Shown here piece after piece: positions 23,217 through 36,492 of a stretch of 64,000 nt of DNA. A program made the position numbers and the translations under genes. Source of the stretch: Epiperipatus broadwayi (lineage: Eukaryota > Onychophora > Udeonychophora > Euonychophora > Peripatidae); contig JAQFVV010000281.1 in assembly GCA_028023455.1 (NCBI GenBank), forward strand, positions 682,001-746,000, read 5' to 3'. The notes below the pieces were generated by a model. The model ran no database searches. It saw only the letters and a program-made list of their open reading frames with translations, and had not been told where the DNA came from. Positions within the stretch are counted from its first letter, which is position 1; each line of letters opens with the position of its first letter.

Positions 23217-23402
23217 CATTTTCCAAAGCGTAAGTCGGAAATGGATAGTTGAAAATTCCTGCCATTGTAGCTGCTTAGTCAAAGTCCGATCAAGAGAATC
23301 GGCAATCATTTTCCAGGGCGTAAGTCGAAAATGGACAGTTGAAATTCCTGCCATTTGCAGTCACCTTTTCTTAGTCAAAGTCCGATCAAGAGAATCGGCA
23401 GC
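23217..23402 (+). repeat. Two-unit tandem repeat, about 90 bp
   Basis: Two diverged units starting CATTTTCCA (23217 and 23307), each with GCGTAAGTCG, a TTCCTGCCATT block and TAGTCAAAGTCCGATCAAGA. It lies near the 3' end of the interior. A 101-residue frame across it (23176-23481) is probably not a gene. Confidence 0.85.
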
Positions 23403-23636
23403 CGAAGCTTCGTTTACAAAAGATCCCTGTGCCACAAATTTAGTTTGTCCTCATGGTCATTATCCAGGACGAACATTGTAAGCAATGTTACCAGCATAGA
23501 AAGTAGAAAAGCATAATGGGAGATTGCCCTTAGTATGGAAAGGAAAAGATACCAAAAAGCAAACTTAGAAAGAATAATAAATTAAGATTTAATGTTGTCA
23601 GAGATAAAATGGTCAAAAATGATGCATTTTACTCTC

Positions 23637-23650
23637 AAAAGGAAGGGCGG
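23637..23650 (+). other. Polypurine tract of the non-autonomous element
   Basis: AAAAGGAAGGGCGG lies five bases before the 3' LTR. It is almost entirely purine and correctly placed for plus-strand priming. Confidence 0.65.
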
Positions 23651-23655
23651 TGTAA

Positions 23656-25299
23656 TGTACCTATATTGATATAGGCACATATAATTTTTATCTAAAATTA
23701 TTATTAAAGTAATTGTTCATAAAAGAAAAACATAAAATTAAATGTTAAAGAGTTTATTCAGTTTGTTTTAGAAAAGGATAGGAATTAAATAGTTTTTATT
23801 AGTGTTCGTAAAAATATAAATATACAAATCTCTTTTTATTCAAGTTTAATTAAAGAAAAAATAATGTTAAAACTAAATAGTAAATTGTATTAAAAATATA
23901 TGTGCGTATATATGTACATTTGTAAATATATAAAATGTATGTGAAAGTTAGGGAAGATTATCATTGAAAAACACGGCAATGGCTATTAGATATTAATTAA
24001 TATAAAACAATACATTTTTGCATGGCTATTACTAATTAAGCAATCTTTCAAAACACATTTATCAAAGGATTAATTGATAAGGAATTTGACAACAGATCTT
24101 TGCTGGAGATATCAAAAAGACAACACATTGCAGATATAAATAGACCTTTTTTATCGGACAGTCATTCAGTTCCACAAATTAATTGAGTTGAGACAAAGAG
24201 TTCCACAAATTAATTGAATGAGTGCAGTTCAGAAATTAATTGTGCAGTTAACAAACAAAATGCAGTGTTGAGAAGATCTTGGGAACGCACGTTTATCTCC
24301 AGCCCAGATGTCCGAGAAAACAGCAGATCTGCCCGTGAAATAATGTCAGCTTAACATCTTAGAAAATCTCCGCCAGTATCTAATTGTCTCTGATAGTAAT
24401 AATCGTGAAAATCAGGAAACTCAGCAAAGAAATGTCCCAGCCGGCTGGAAGCATTCATACTGGAAGCATTCATACTGGAAGCATTCATACTGGAACCATT
24501 CATACTGGAAGAAAACAAAGTGTTAAATCTACATTCAAAATCCTAGGTAAAACATTTGCTTATTTTCGTTTATACTGTAATAGCCATTGCATTTCATTAA
24601 TTCGTGCGAATCGTCCAAGAGTCTAATTATATGAACTCGATATCATACATAAATGAACTATTGATATGTGTGTGATTAAATTTCAAATGCTATGTAGTCC
24701 TTTATTATCATTATTATGTGTGTGCATTAGTTAATATGTGCGTGATCATTCTACCAATATTTATTAATGAAATTAGAGTGTTCTGTTATTGAATCTATAG
24801 GAATATTTAGACTATTTAGAAATGTTAATTTAAAATATGCGTGTGTTTTATTAGAATTATAAAAATGTTTAAATTTAGTAAATAAATGTTAGTTAATAAA
24901 TTATCTTTAAAATTAAGCTATATTTGTCGGTCAATTCTTTTTATCAATTCTTTTTAACAAATTCTTTTATTAATTCTTTTAATCACTAATAAAGTATAAT
25001 CTATTAGTGATTACAAACAGCTGAGCTAGTCGCGGATTTAGGCGTTGGGTTAGTTGCCACTATTCAAAGTGCGTTGTCTATTCTTTTAGAATAAGCAGCT
25101 GGCGCCCGTGTTTATACACAAACAAAAAAAGTGCTTTGAACTTGGTGTTGAACTCAACAGTCAAGAAGAAGTTATGTCCTGGAAATGTAACGTTAGTTAT
25201 ATACTTTATAGCTATCGTTTGGGCATACATACTCTCCGAGTATGTTCTTCTCTGCCTAAGAGACCGGTGATTCGAATCCACATATTCGAATACGGTTCA
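23656..25299 (+). repeat. 3' LTR (1644 bp) of the non-autonomous element
   Basis: Near-identical to 19489-21100, ending ATACGGTTCA against an AT tract. It contains four units of the 15 bp minisatellite at 24451-24510. Confidence 0.95.
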
Positions 25300-25311
25300 A
25301 TATATATATAT
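25300..25311. repeat. (TA)n tract between two LTR elements
   Basis: Only about 12 bases of AT repeat separate the end of one element (CA at 25299) from the start of the next (TG at 25312). Confidence 0.85.
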
Positions 25312-26689
25312 TGGAACATTTTTCACGTTTTTAATAGATCTGGTAGGCCTTCTTTTACTCACTGTATATTTAGTGAAAGTTAATCAAGCTATGGATATGA
25401 AATATATCTGAAACATAGATATATTTCCTGATTAACCAGCCTACCAATTAATTTGACTTGTGCTAGTGATAGAATCCGCTTTTTATTTCTTTTTATAAGG
25501 GTGCCAGGATTTTCCAGGATTCATATAAGAATCCATTGAAATCTTTCACATCGTGCCTCGAAAATTAAAAAGGAAGATGATTTTAAAAAAATCTGGGTCA
25601 TAGTTTACCGTAACTAAAATTATTTTCCAAATATTATTCCTGGGGCATAATTAATAAATATTGGCAAAGGATAAGTTCTATGTTCAAATTCTAATAAACT
25701 AAAATAAATAACTAAAATTAATAACTTACAAATGAAAATGTTCTTAAAGGTAAATATTTTATTATGTTATTAAAATACTTAATAAATTGTTACCCATTAT
25801 TTAGAAAAGACCATGTTTGTTAGTTCAGGGTAATCCAATACAGCCCATTTCTATCAGTTCTATCTTCAAACAATCCATAGATTAAAATGTCATAATTCGG
25901 GGAATGTCTCTATTATTAAGAATTGTTTGCAAACTCAATTTAGTCACTATCGGGATATGAATAGCTAAGCTTACCGGTAAGTTTGTGTAGATTTATGGGA
26001 TCCTGAGGTCATAGAATTTTCACTTGATTTCTCCTGCTGGTATCTTTAATTATTGGCTCGTTCTATAGCTGGAGAAAGCACTGTAGTGATGATCTTTTCA
26101 TTGCACAAAGTGTTATTCACAAGGCTCCATTTCCATGCATGCAGGACAGCTTGGGACAGCAAGTGGTGTACCTGTGCAGAAGTATATTACTGCCAAAGGT
26201 TATTCTTGTGAAAACCCCCAACTCTAAGACACACAACCAGAAGGTAAAGAAAAGACTTACATCGAAGTTGTCCTCTTCTTTTTATACCTCGATCCAGTTT
26301 TTGAAACTTCTCCATGTTATTATTATCATGACACATAAGTTAATAATCTTATACATTTATTTTTTTTTCTGTTACAAAGTTCTTTTTTTATAACAAATTT
26401 TTGGGCATCTTTAATTAATATCCTAATGTTTTCTTGATCACAATCTTTGTGTGGAATTCTTTTTGTTCTTTTCAATTTTAACATTTATTTTTTTTAAATC
26501 AAAGTAACAATTCAAAACAAAAAATCAAGTCTCATTGTACATTAAAAAAAAACTACATTACACAAACTAAAAAAAAAGTTTCAAATACTGAATTTAAAAG
26601 ATTTTTAAATTTACTTTTTCTTTTTTTTTTTTAGCTTTTAAATATTTTAAATGCCAATATCTTTGGACCATCTATTTGTAGATGGTACA
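25312..26689. repeat. Left LTR-like repeat of the reduced element
   Basis: Starts TGGAACATTTTTCAC and ends TAGATGGTACA. It shares long blocks with 27264-28653 in the same order, including GTGGTGTACCTGTGCAGAAG at about 26163. The 84-residue frame near 26139 is a chance ORF: the matching frame in the right repeat is altered. Confidence 0.8.
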
Positions 26690-27263
26690 ATGTCATCCAT
26701 CCCCACTAACAAGAATAAAATATGAATTTGAAATTTTATTCTTAATAAGGTTAACAGCATAACTTTTTTTTTGTATTAGCGTACTGATCTATTTTTGTAG
26801 ACTCATTCACAAGTGATGTGCAGCTTTAAAGCACACTTTTAGGTCTAACACAGTGGGAATGATTTGCACATTCGTCTGTGTCCTTTACACTCAATGTAAG
26901 ACTAATAATAAGAAACCCAAGACTAAGCACATACATGTGTTGCTCATTCTTTTGAGACTTATTGGCTCATGGTGCTTTGTCCACCCTCCCACTTCTCGAG
27001 AACCTGTTCTTTAAGATTCATGGCATTTAAGGATAATCTTCTGTCACATACTGTATATATAAGGACTCAGGGCTATGTTTATTTTCCATCTCCATTATCT
27101 GCCTACCCATTCAATACTTGTGACTTAATGTCTACATCAGCTGCGATTTGTATTTTTCTTTCTGTAAGTCATATTAAAAAAATATTTTTATATTTGTATA
27201 ATCAGGGTTTAATGTTGTATCTCAGGTAGTGGTTTGTTTCAAAGCCTCGAGTTGTGATGCCAT
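26690..27263. other. 574 bp interior of the reduced element
   Basis: No domain or RNA gene was recognised. The 86-residue frame at 26969-27229 extends into no known motif. Confidence 0.4.
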
Positions 27264-28653
27264 TGTAATGTTTTTCACATTTTTAATAGATCTAGTAGGC
27301 ATTCTTTTACTCACTGTAAATTTAGTAAAAGTTAATCAAGCTATGGATATGAAATATATCTGATTACTATTTCTAAAACAAAGCTATATTTTATGATTAA
27401 CTGGCCAACTAATTGTTTTGACTTGCACTAGTGATGGAATCAGCCTTTTATTTCTTTTTATAAGGGTGTCAGGATTCATATAAGAATCCACTGAAATCTG
27501 TCACATCATGCCTCGAAAATTAAAAAGGAAAATGATTTTTAAAAAATCTGGGTCATGGTTTACCGTAATTAAGATTCTCTTCCAGGTATTATTCCTGGAG
27601 CATAATTAATAAATATTGGCAAAGGATAAGTTATACGTTCAAATTTTAATAAACTAAAATAAATAACTAAAATTAATAATGTACAAATGAAAGTGATCTT
27701 AAAGGTAAATATTTTATTATGTATTAAAATACTTAATAAATTGTTACCATTATTTAGAAAGGACCATATTTGTTAGTTCAGGATAATTATTTTATATAAT
27801 TAATACAGTCCATTTCTTTCAGTTCTGTCTTAAAACAATCCATGGATTAAAATGTCATAATTCAGGGAATGTCTCTATCAGGATTATATCACATGTTTAT
27901 ATTAAGAATTGTTTGCAAAGTCAATTTAGTTACTATTGGAATATGAAAAGCTAAGCTTACCAGTAAGTTTGTGTAGATTTATGGGATCCCAAACTCATAG
28001 AAATTTCAATTGGTCTCTTCTGCCATTATCTTCAATTATTGGCCCAATCTATAGCTGGAGAAAGCAGTGTTATTATGATCCTTTCATTGGACAAAGCATT
28101 ATTCTCAAGGCTCCATTTCCATGCTTGTATGACAGCTTGGTACAGCAAGTGGTGTACCTGTGCAGAAGTATATTACTGCCACAGGTTATGACCACGGAAA
28201 CCCCCAAGTCTAAGACATGCAACCAGAAGGTAAATAAAGTTGTCCTCTTCTTTTTATATCTCAATCCAGTTTTTGAAATTTGTGTGCATGTTGTTCTTAT
28301 CGTGGTGTGTAAGTTAATAATCTTACATATTTTTTTTTCTGTTATAAAGTTTTTTTTTATAACAAAATTTTCAGCCATCTTTAATTAATATCCTAATGTT
28401 TTCTTGATCACAATTTTTGTGTGGAATTCCTTTTGTTCTTTTCAATTTCAACTTTTATTTTTTTAAAATCAAAGTAACAATTCGAAACAAAAAATCAACT
28501 CTCATTGTACATTAAAAAAAACTAAATTACACAAACTTAAAAAAAAGTTTCAAATGCGGAATTTAAAAGATCTTTAAATTTACTCTTTCTTTTTTTAGCT
28601 TTTAAATATTTTAAATGCCAATATTTTTGGGCCATCTATTTGTAGATGATACA
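27264..28653. repeat. Right LTR-like repeat of the reduced element
   Basis: Starts TGTAATGTTTTTCAC and ends TAGATGATACA, directly before ATACATAT and family X copy B. The 150-residue frame at 27936-28388 is not conserved in the left repeat. Confidence 0.8.
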
Positions 28654-28661
28654 ATACATAT

Positions 28662-31600
28662 TATAATCCCTCTACTCAACACTGAACCTACACATTATAT
28701 GAGCAAATGCCCAGGGTGCCAATTCTATTAATGTATAGAATAAATTAACACTTTATTTGACTTTGAATTAATACTGAGACTCGTCTACTTATACCTAACT
28801 TATAGCTTAGCTCAGTGGAGGGTTATAAAAAGTCAATAACATATATAAATAAATGAAGGAAGAAATACTATTAACCAGTAAAATCAAATATATGCCTCAT
28901 TTGTTAATCAACTAAATGATGGAGGCCACTAAAGTTTCATTTATTCAAGCTAATAGACTATAATTTCAAATTTGATCTCTTTAGTCTTCTAAATATACCC
29001 TATATTAGCTCAATATAACTTTCACAGAAAATAATATAATACTAAATAACTCCACTATCTAGCACATTTTAATCTAAATAGCTAAATTAATGTTAATTTG
29101 GAAATATGAAATCAGATTTCAGGTAATCTGTAATACAGTTTGCTTAAAGAAATTATATTGTATAATAACTTATAACTATTGTAGTAAAACAAATAAAAAT
29201 AATGGAATGACTTGAATGCTGTTTCATTAGACTAGCAATTAGAGAATTAAGGAAATAGGGTATCCTTTAATCTCGCATCATTGTCTAAATAATAAGCTAA
29301 GTATGCAACCTTTTTATAAGTTTACCAAATGGTAAAGTATTTCATATAATGTTTGGATCAAAAGAACAATATTATCAGATTTCAGTATGTTTATTATCAA
29401 ATTTACAAAGTAATGTATTTATGTTATAATAGATATGTGAAATGTGGACACTAGAATACGAATGCATATAAGTAAAACTTGAGACAAAGTTTTGAATAAA
29501 TAAACAAAGCATTTAATTATATTTTTAATCTAAATAGATATAACCAATTCACAGTGGGACTGTTTGTCCTAATTTTTAAACTCACAGATATGTTTACTAA
29601 CCTGGGTTTGAAATTACTTTTATTATATATTTTATCATTTATTGATTAAACATTTACGAATATAAGTTAACAAATAAAATAATGCCCTCATATTCTGACT
29701 TCGAATATATTTAGGCTATCTAACACATTTTTATTAGCAAACAACACTGAATAAATAAATATCATATTATGGGCACAAATTTACAAGTTGGAGAGGTCAC
29801 ACTATTAACTATTGGGATAAAACAAATTAATAACTTTGGCTGTCAAAAGAATAACTTTAAATAACTCAATAAAATAATTCTTTTAAATATTTATCCTTTT
29901 CATACATTCAAAATAAAAATAATAATTCTGATGATTTGATGATTTAAAGCATGATATAATTCAAATTATATATAATTCCCGATGTATAAGTTTAATAATA
30001 TTATACTATAATGTCTGCAAGATTACTTGCATTACATGTGTGTCACATCTTATGCTATAATTAAGACAAAATCAACATATTTATGTATTGTTGATTTACT
30101 TGTGAATTACTAAATAAGTGTCTTACTACGGATAGTGTCATAAACCAACCAACAAATATAACACTATTTCTGCTTTAATATTCAATAAAGAATTTAATCT
30201 TACTATTTATTTAGCCACCAACTAAATTACATATAGCTATGATTCTATGATAACATGAAAATAAACATTCAAGAAAAATTTAAGCACATGAGGAATAAAT
30301 GAGCTTCTTGGTTAATAATTCTAACTACAAATAATGGCTTCCTCATCTAGCTTTAAGATACAATATTGGTGTGGAACTCTGTCTCACCATCAGAATAAAG
30401 GGGAAATATATCACTGAACTTTATAAAATATCATTTTATAATGCATACATACACAATCTAGGAATATACTTCACTCATGGCAAATGCTTAGATATAATAA
30501 GGGAGAGAATCCTCAATCCCACTCAACATAGAACATATCATGAATAACTTTCTTTCTCACTGTTATTTAATACATTTCATTTAATACGTAGGAAAATAAA
30601 TACAAATACAGGTAGGTCACTGATTCCTTCAATTCTTTTAGTATACAACATTATCCAAAATTAACAGGGAGAAACAGTTATAAACTTAAATATTTACGAA
30701 TTATATAAAATAACTGCATAAGACAGACACACATACATATAAATAAGAGCATGAAAATAAATTTTAAACTAAATAATATGCAAGTATTATGGTAAAGTAA
30801 ATGGCAAACTGAAAATAAAAACATTTAGTTTATAACAAACTATTAACTATTTTAAACTTTTAAATGGCAATAATTATTATCAATGAGGTTTTACCATTCT
30901 GACACAATATTTCTTTAATACATTTGCTACTCTGAAAGCCAAGTGCTCGCTTTGAGAATTTAAAAAAATATACCCCTCTTCAATATACCATATAAAATGT
31001 ATATATAACCTACATAAGACATTATATTTAAATAAGAAATATTTACCAGTAGATTGCAACTTGCAATATTCTTATCTGAGATGTTCTAGAGGTTAAGAAA
31101 ATATAAATTAAATAAGAAAATAAATAAATAAACTGTCTATCTATGTATAGCATACTAATAGCAATAAACAAAAAAAGTCACTCTTCTTTAACTTAAAATA
31201 TTCACTTGCAAAGTTTTTCTTTTTTTTACTTTTAACACAAAGTTTCCTAAATGAAGTGAAGACAAGGACAATGATTCCAGATGAGTATGTGTTAGTAAAA
31301 GAACATGAAAACAAATTTCTATAGATAAACATTCACAATTTAAATTTAAAACAGCAATCTCCAATGTTATTAGCAATAGCTAAATGAGCTTGCTTATATG
31401 AAACGTAAGTAATAAATTTTTTTATAATAATGAGGGAGATTGGGATAGATAGTTTCAGCTACATATTTCTTTTATATTTATCATGTAATTAATTCTGGAA
31501 ATATTTTAATTCAACAGTAAGTTTAGCAGGTTTCTGAAAGAAAACAACTTGACATAAACTTTATAAATTATCACAAATATAATTATTTTGGTCCATTGTT

Positions 31601-33185
31601 AATTAATTATTCATGTAAAATCTGAAGTTCCTTAAGCAATAATATTTTGTTTTTATAATAACTCCACACATCAAGGAGAACAAGAAATATTTAATATTAA
31701 TGTCCTCCCACTTGATTTGAATCAGATACACAATAATCAGTTAATTATTTGTAAGCCACACATTCACTTCTTTAATAAAAACATTTTTATAAGCATGAAT
31801 AATAAACAAAGTTAGCATTACATAGTAATTCAAAATATAGCATGATAAAGTATACACTCATCCTCTTGTTTTAACTTGTATATAATAAGAATAAAATTCA
31901 AACTGAGTCTCTGGGAGATTTGGTTAAATAGTCCTGCATAAATTTCCTTAAGGGATTATAAAGTTCACACAATTTCCTTAAAAGATTAGAAAGTTCACAC
32001 AATATCATTTTTTCCTTAGTAATAATAAAAGATATAAGCAAATAAAGTAGAATAAAGTCATCAGCATATAAATACATTTTAAAAACGATAGGGTTAATTT
32101 AATGCTTGAGTGAAAAATGATGAAAATATATCTTGTTAAAACAATTTAGCCTGATATCTTTCCTTAAAACTGACTGGTAGCTAGAATTCCCATATTGATT
32201 TTATAAAATAACAATGTTTAAAAGCTTACACTTTGAAGTTTAAACTGATTTGATTTCTGGAAGAGTAGAAGGAGTGGCAGAAATAGAATGAACATGATAA
32301 AGAATAGTGAATAATAACCAACTTCTACTACTGACTATCATTTAAATACATCTTTCCATCAATCAAGAGGTCACCTTATCCTCTAAATGTTAGCTCCACC
32401 CTTGGCACTCGGTTAATTAAGCAATAAATATTCAAGAAATTTTTTTCTTGAGGAAAAAATGATTTTGATTTTTTTAATTAAATCAAATTGAATAAAACAA
32501 ATAGAAAAAAATAACTTTTTACACATTTGAAATAAATGAATATTAATTAACTATTAAATAAAATGGTTGATAACAAAATTTAATTTGTCAAATGATTCAT
32601 TAATCACTCAAAAAAATATACTTGCAAAGCTATTAAAGATATTTGCTGTAATGTTAAATGTTTTATTGTAAAATGTAAAAGTTTGTACTGTAATTAAATA
32701 GGAAAATGAAATGAGAAGATGATACAGACATACATGCATACACATATGCTGCTATATGAATACTAAATTATCCTGACTAAAATGTGACTGATATGGCTAT
32801 GGATTAAACATATTTCACTGCTTATAATACCTACACATGGATGGGTGTCCCAATGAATAAACAGATCAGAAAACCATCTAAAAAATATCAACCACTATTC
32901 TACAAATAAATAAAACAACTTTACATTAATTTAATTTACATATCAGCAATTCCTGTAATAATCCACCCCCTTTCTGCCATTAAATATTTCATCAAATACA
33001 GTAATAATTACTAAATGCTTATAAGATTCACAACTAACATCCATAAGAAAATTTCTCACAAGGTTTTATACCATTAACCTAAAATTTAAAAAAAAATTAG
33101 CGCTATTTCATTTTTTTAGTTAAATGCAGTTATTCCCCATTGATATAATATAATTTAGTTAAAGTTGGTTTCTTGTGCTCATTCA
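28662..33185 (+). repeat. Repeat family X, copy B (4524 bp)
   Basis: It begins TATAATCCCTCTACTCAAC after a TA-rich junction and ends CATTCA before another TA tract. It aligns by eye with copy C along its length: GTGCCAATTCTAT near 28716, TAGCTCAGTGGAGG near 28808, TAATGTTTGGATCAA near 29348, AGAGGTCACC near 32367, GATACAGACATACATG near 32721 and AAACATATTTCACTG near 32806. No open frame longer than about 65 codons is present, and none is conserved between copies. It could be a giant solo LTR or a non-coding element. Confidence 0.75.
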
Positions 33186-33192
33186 TATATAT

Positions 33193-36100
33193 TGTAACAT
33201 AATAAAAGGTCGCTCAAATAATTATAGATGGTTATAATATAACTGTTACCATATAAGTGAAGGAGTTCAAATATCAAGAATTATAAACAAATTATGAGCA
33301 AAAAGTATTATAGCAATGTATTATATGGAAATCACATGAGGTGAGTACACTAGTAATTCAATAAAATATAACTCAGGTATACAGGCAGTAGGTTTTATCC
33401 ACTTTCATTTCTTGGTTTGATGTTAAGTGCATATTTAAACAAATACTAAGTGAATATGGTCTAGCAGGGCGCCACTAGATTATCTGAATCTAGACATGGT
33501 TATATCTGATAACCTTTCACATGTACCGGGTTTGAATCCCTTCTTGGTACTTTATTTATAATAAAATGGGAGATTTTGCTTTTTGAGCCATATCACTATA
33601 TGCACTAATATTTAGGTAAAAGTAAAACATCTTTAAACCAAAGTGGAGTATATTAGACATAAATCATTTCTCAGATCTTAGCATAACAAATGTGTTTCAA
33701 TAGTTTTATAAGTTCACTAGCTCAGATTATATATAACTAATTTAGGATGGCAATTCACTCATCCTTGCATGAAATAGATGATGGGATGTGGTTATAATAA
33801 TACTAAGAGATCACTAAATATTATAACATCAATATTTATTTATGGCCTTTAAACAGTTAAACAGCTCATTAATTAAAATGTTGATGACGATGATGATGAT
33901 GATAATAATAACAATAATGGCAATGGTTTCAACTACAGCTCTAGGACTAAGCCTAAACATAAAACTAATTTTTATAAAGAAATTCATAATTATTGCTTAA
34001 TTTTAGCATATTTACTTATATCTTAAATAACGAATATTCAACCATTGATGATGATGAATAATCACACTTAACCAAGACTACACTTAATAAAATATATACG
34101 CCTTGTTTAATAAAACAAACTAATATTTATTACTACATTTCTAACATATACATAAAAATTTCTAGATAAATATGAAAATTGACATGAATAATAATAATAA
34201 TAATTGATTATATTACAATCCTCAGATTAATTTTAAGTTCTTCCCCTTTCCCTTCAAATGTATTTTGTATTAAGTTGGACGTCACATTGACCATGATTTT
34301 CACTCCATGAGAAAAGTATTTTAGGAAAATATTATCTGCTCATTAGCACACATAGATACTTTAAAAATCTAACATGTAAATAGAATGTAAATAGAAATGT
34401 TAGTAAAATTGAAAGAGCAAGTTTTAGAAACAAGTTTTAAATTATTTTCTCCCCCCTCTCTTCTACCTCTGAAATGCTATACTTAATGAAACAAACTAAT
34501 CTAATATTCTAACACTACTTGTTACTCCACATTCAATCGCAATTATACACATATAAAATATCATTATGTATGTGCGTGTTTTATCCCATGATAACAAAAT
34601 ATTATTTAAAACCCAAAATAATAATAATATATTAGTTAAAACTAAAATCATAATACCATAAAAAAAAAATTGTTTTACACATTAATATTGTAAAATTAAT
34701 AAACAAATCATTTTCATACATTCAAGATCATTTATGAAGCTCAAAGTTATTATTAGTAAGACATTCTTGTTTTAATCGATCTGAATAGTCTTTAAAAGTT
34801 CTTTAAATAAAAATATACCACTTTATTGCTAAAATGTTTATTAAGACTGATATCATAAAGAAAATAGATATAAAAAGTCATATTACCGATCTTTTGTTTG
34901 TGGCGAATTTCCAAGGGTTCAAACTTGTCTTGTATAATGTCTATATTCTGCAGCTATTATTTCCGTTTTATGTGGGAACAATCTCTTTCTTGAGGTGTAT
35001 AACTATTTGATGATGATGACTCTATTGAGGTTATTTGCTTTAGTGGACAATTTGGAAATCATTATATTAAATTTTCTTCTCTTCCTGTCAAGCATGTGGA
35101 TGAAATACAGCAGTTGTTTTCCCATTTGTAAATTTTCTTGAGTTTAAAATCAGTTGTTGTAACAATTAATTGGACTTGATGATTAATATTTATCATTAGA
35201 TTAATTCATCTTCTTTGAATGCAGGTGAATGCTTTCTTCCTTCTATTAAAAACATCTTATTTATCTGGTCAGTTGAAAGGTGTAGAATATTATTCTAGAC
35301 ACATCTTTTCTTTCCTATGTGATGTGCAGCTTCCCCAGATGGTCCAGCAAATGGGACATACATATAATTTTTCTAGCCTGCCATTTCTTATATTTTCAAC
35401 ATTCAAATTTGATAGTTTAATAATCTGAATCAATCACAATAATAATCCTAATAATAATTCAAGACAGCTTTTTATATCCAATTTTTAGCTACCTTAACCA
35501 ATCAGAGATAGCATCACTTGCTATTTTTGGACAAATTTGTTTTAATTAGATCTCTAATTTATTTTCAACTAAATTATTTTTCAACTGAAAAGTTTAATCC
35601 TTTTTTCCAGACACTTTTGTTTAAAAAAAAAATAGACTCAATCCTTATTTCCTTTCTTTTCTTTTTTTTTCTTTTAACATCCAGGTAACACTTCAAATCT
35701 TTGAGCTTCCTTCTTTAGATCTTGAGATAAGACAATTTCAAAATTTAGAGCTCTGACCCATTATAAGTTTCCAAAGTGAAACAATCATTTACAAAAAAAA
35801 TTGCTACAAAGATCGATATCTGATTAAACAGATTTCCTCTTTTAACAAAAAATTGTACAAAAAAAAATAATTTGACAGATTTAATACTTCCTTTTCTTTC
35901 AATATTTAGGAAATGTAAATTTTTGTATGTAATGTACACACATCCTTCATTCTTTCAAATCTTCCTTAAATAATATGATTGCTAGCTTAGTAATTATAAC
36001 CCAATTATTTAATTAAGTCTGTAACTTTTAAATCCCAATTATAATTAAAGAAAAGCAAAATAAAAGTATAGAATAAGATGTTAGAATTGATCAAGCATAG

Positions 36101-36456
36101 GTTAGTTTTAAAGAAAGTTAAAAATGTTTAATATTTGAAATATAAAACAATTAAATAATTTACACATACATTGCCTATATGTATGTATTGTAACTTTGCT
36201 TTTTAAAGAAAATTTAAATATTAAATAGTTTAAATGTGTGTATTACCTTTCTATCAACACACAAACAAATAAAGCATATAATTGTTGACCCATTCTTTCT
36301 CTGTTTAAAGCGTTTAAGATTTAAATCTGGTAGGGTTTGAACTTGGATGCCCTACAGCTTCTTTTATGGTTATATAAAATTGTGATGATGATTTTTGTTT
36401 TACACTTTCTTACATGCACATTACTATAAATTTAGCTAGTGACTAAATTGTAATGG

Positions 36457-36460
<4 letters not shown>
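33193..36460. other. Single-copy 3.3 kb unit between TA tracts
   Basis: It begins TGTAACATAAT right after TATATAT and ends GGCACA right before the long TA tract at 36461, so it has the same TG...CA and TA layout as its neighbours. No second copy was found in the window. It has no protein-like ORF. A tRNA-like segment lies near its start, and a (GAT)n/(AAT)n stretch at 33884-33915. Confidence 0.4.
33450..33545 (+). other. Degenerate tRNA-like segment
   Basis: TGGTCTAGCAGG at 33457-33468 fits the A-box consensus (TRGYNNARNNG) and GTTTGAATC near 33530-33538 fits the B box with one mismatch. Between them are a perfect 7 bp stem (CTAGATT/AATCTAG) and a perfect 6 bp stem (GGTTAT/ATAACC), like the anticodon arm and long variable arm of a Leu or Ser tRNA. 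The acceptor ends do not pair and the anticodon loop is abnormal, so this would be a pseudogene or a SINE head rather than a working tRNA. Confidence 0.3.

Positions 36461-36489
<29 letters not shown>
36461..36489. repeat. (TA)n microsatellite
   Basis: A 29-base TA run separating the unit ending GGCACA from family Y copy 2. Confidence 0.9.

Positions 36490-36492
<3 letters not shown>

Larger units (their letters stand above)
19489..25299 (+). mobile_element. Non-autonomous LTR retrotransposon with 1.6 kb LTRs
   Basis: A 5811 bp element with LTRs at 19489-21100 and 23656-25299, both TG...CA, an apparent primer-binding site at 21102 and a purine tract at 23637. It sits in a TA tract, with ATAT directly outside each end, consistent with a 4 bp duplication. 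The 2555 bp interior has no reverse transcriptase, RNase H or integrase; it codes for only one small coiled-coil-like protein. About 18 substitutions separate the LTRs by eye (near 1%), so it moved recently and must have used enzymes from another element. It resembles large retrotransposon derivatives (LARDs) in design. Confidence 0.9.
25312..28653. mobile_element. LTR-type element with non-coding interior
   Basis: Two direct repeats of 1378 bp (25312-26689) and 1390 bp (27264-28653), each TG...ACA, enclose 574 bp. ATAT precedes the left repeat and ATAC follows the right one. The interior holds no enzyme motif, and neither a TGG primer site nor a clear purine tract was seen, so orientation is unknown. 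It may be a strongly reduced LTR retrotransposon, or a segmental duplication that happens to have LTR-like ends. The repeats differ visibly more (roughly 10% by eye) than those of the preceding element. Confidence 0.65.

Noticed and set aside
23176-23481. 101-codon ORF in the non-autonomous element as an integrase remnant
   Set aside because: The frame runs through the two-unit tandem repeat and shows none of the integrase residues.
27936-28388. 150-codon ORF as a gene
   Set aside because: It lies in an LTR-like repeat; the corresponding frame in the partner repeat (near 26139) is altered and shortened, so it is not conserved.
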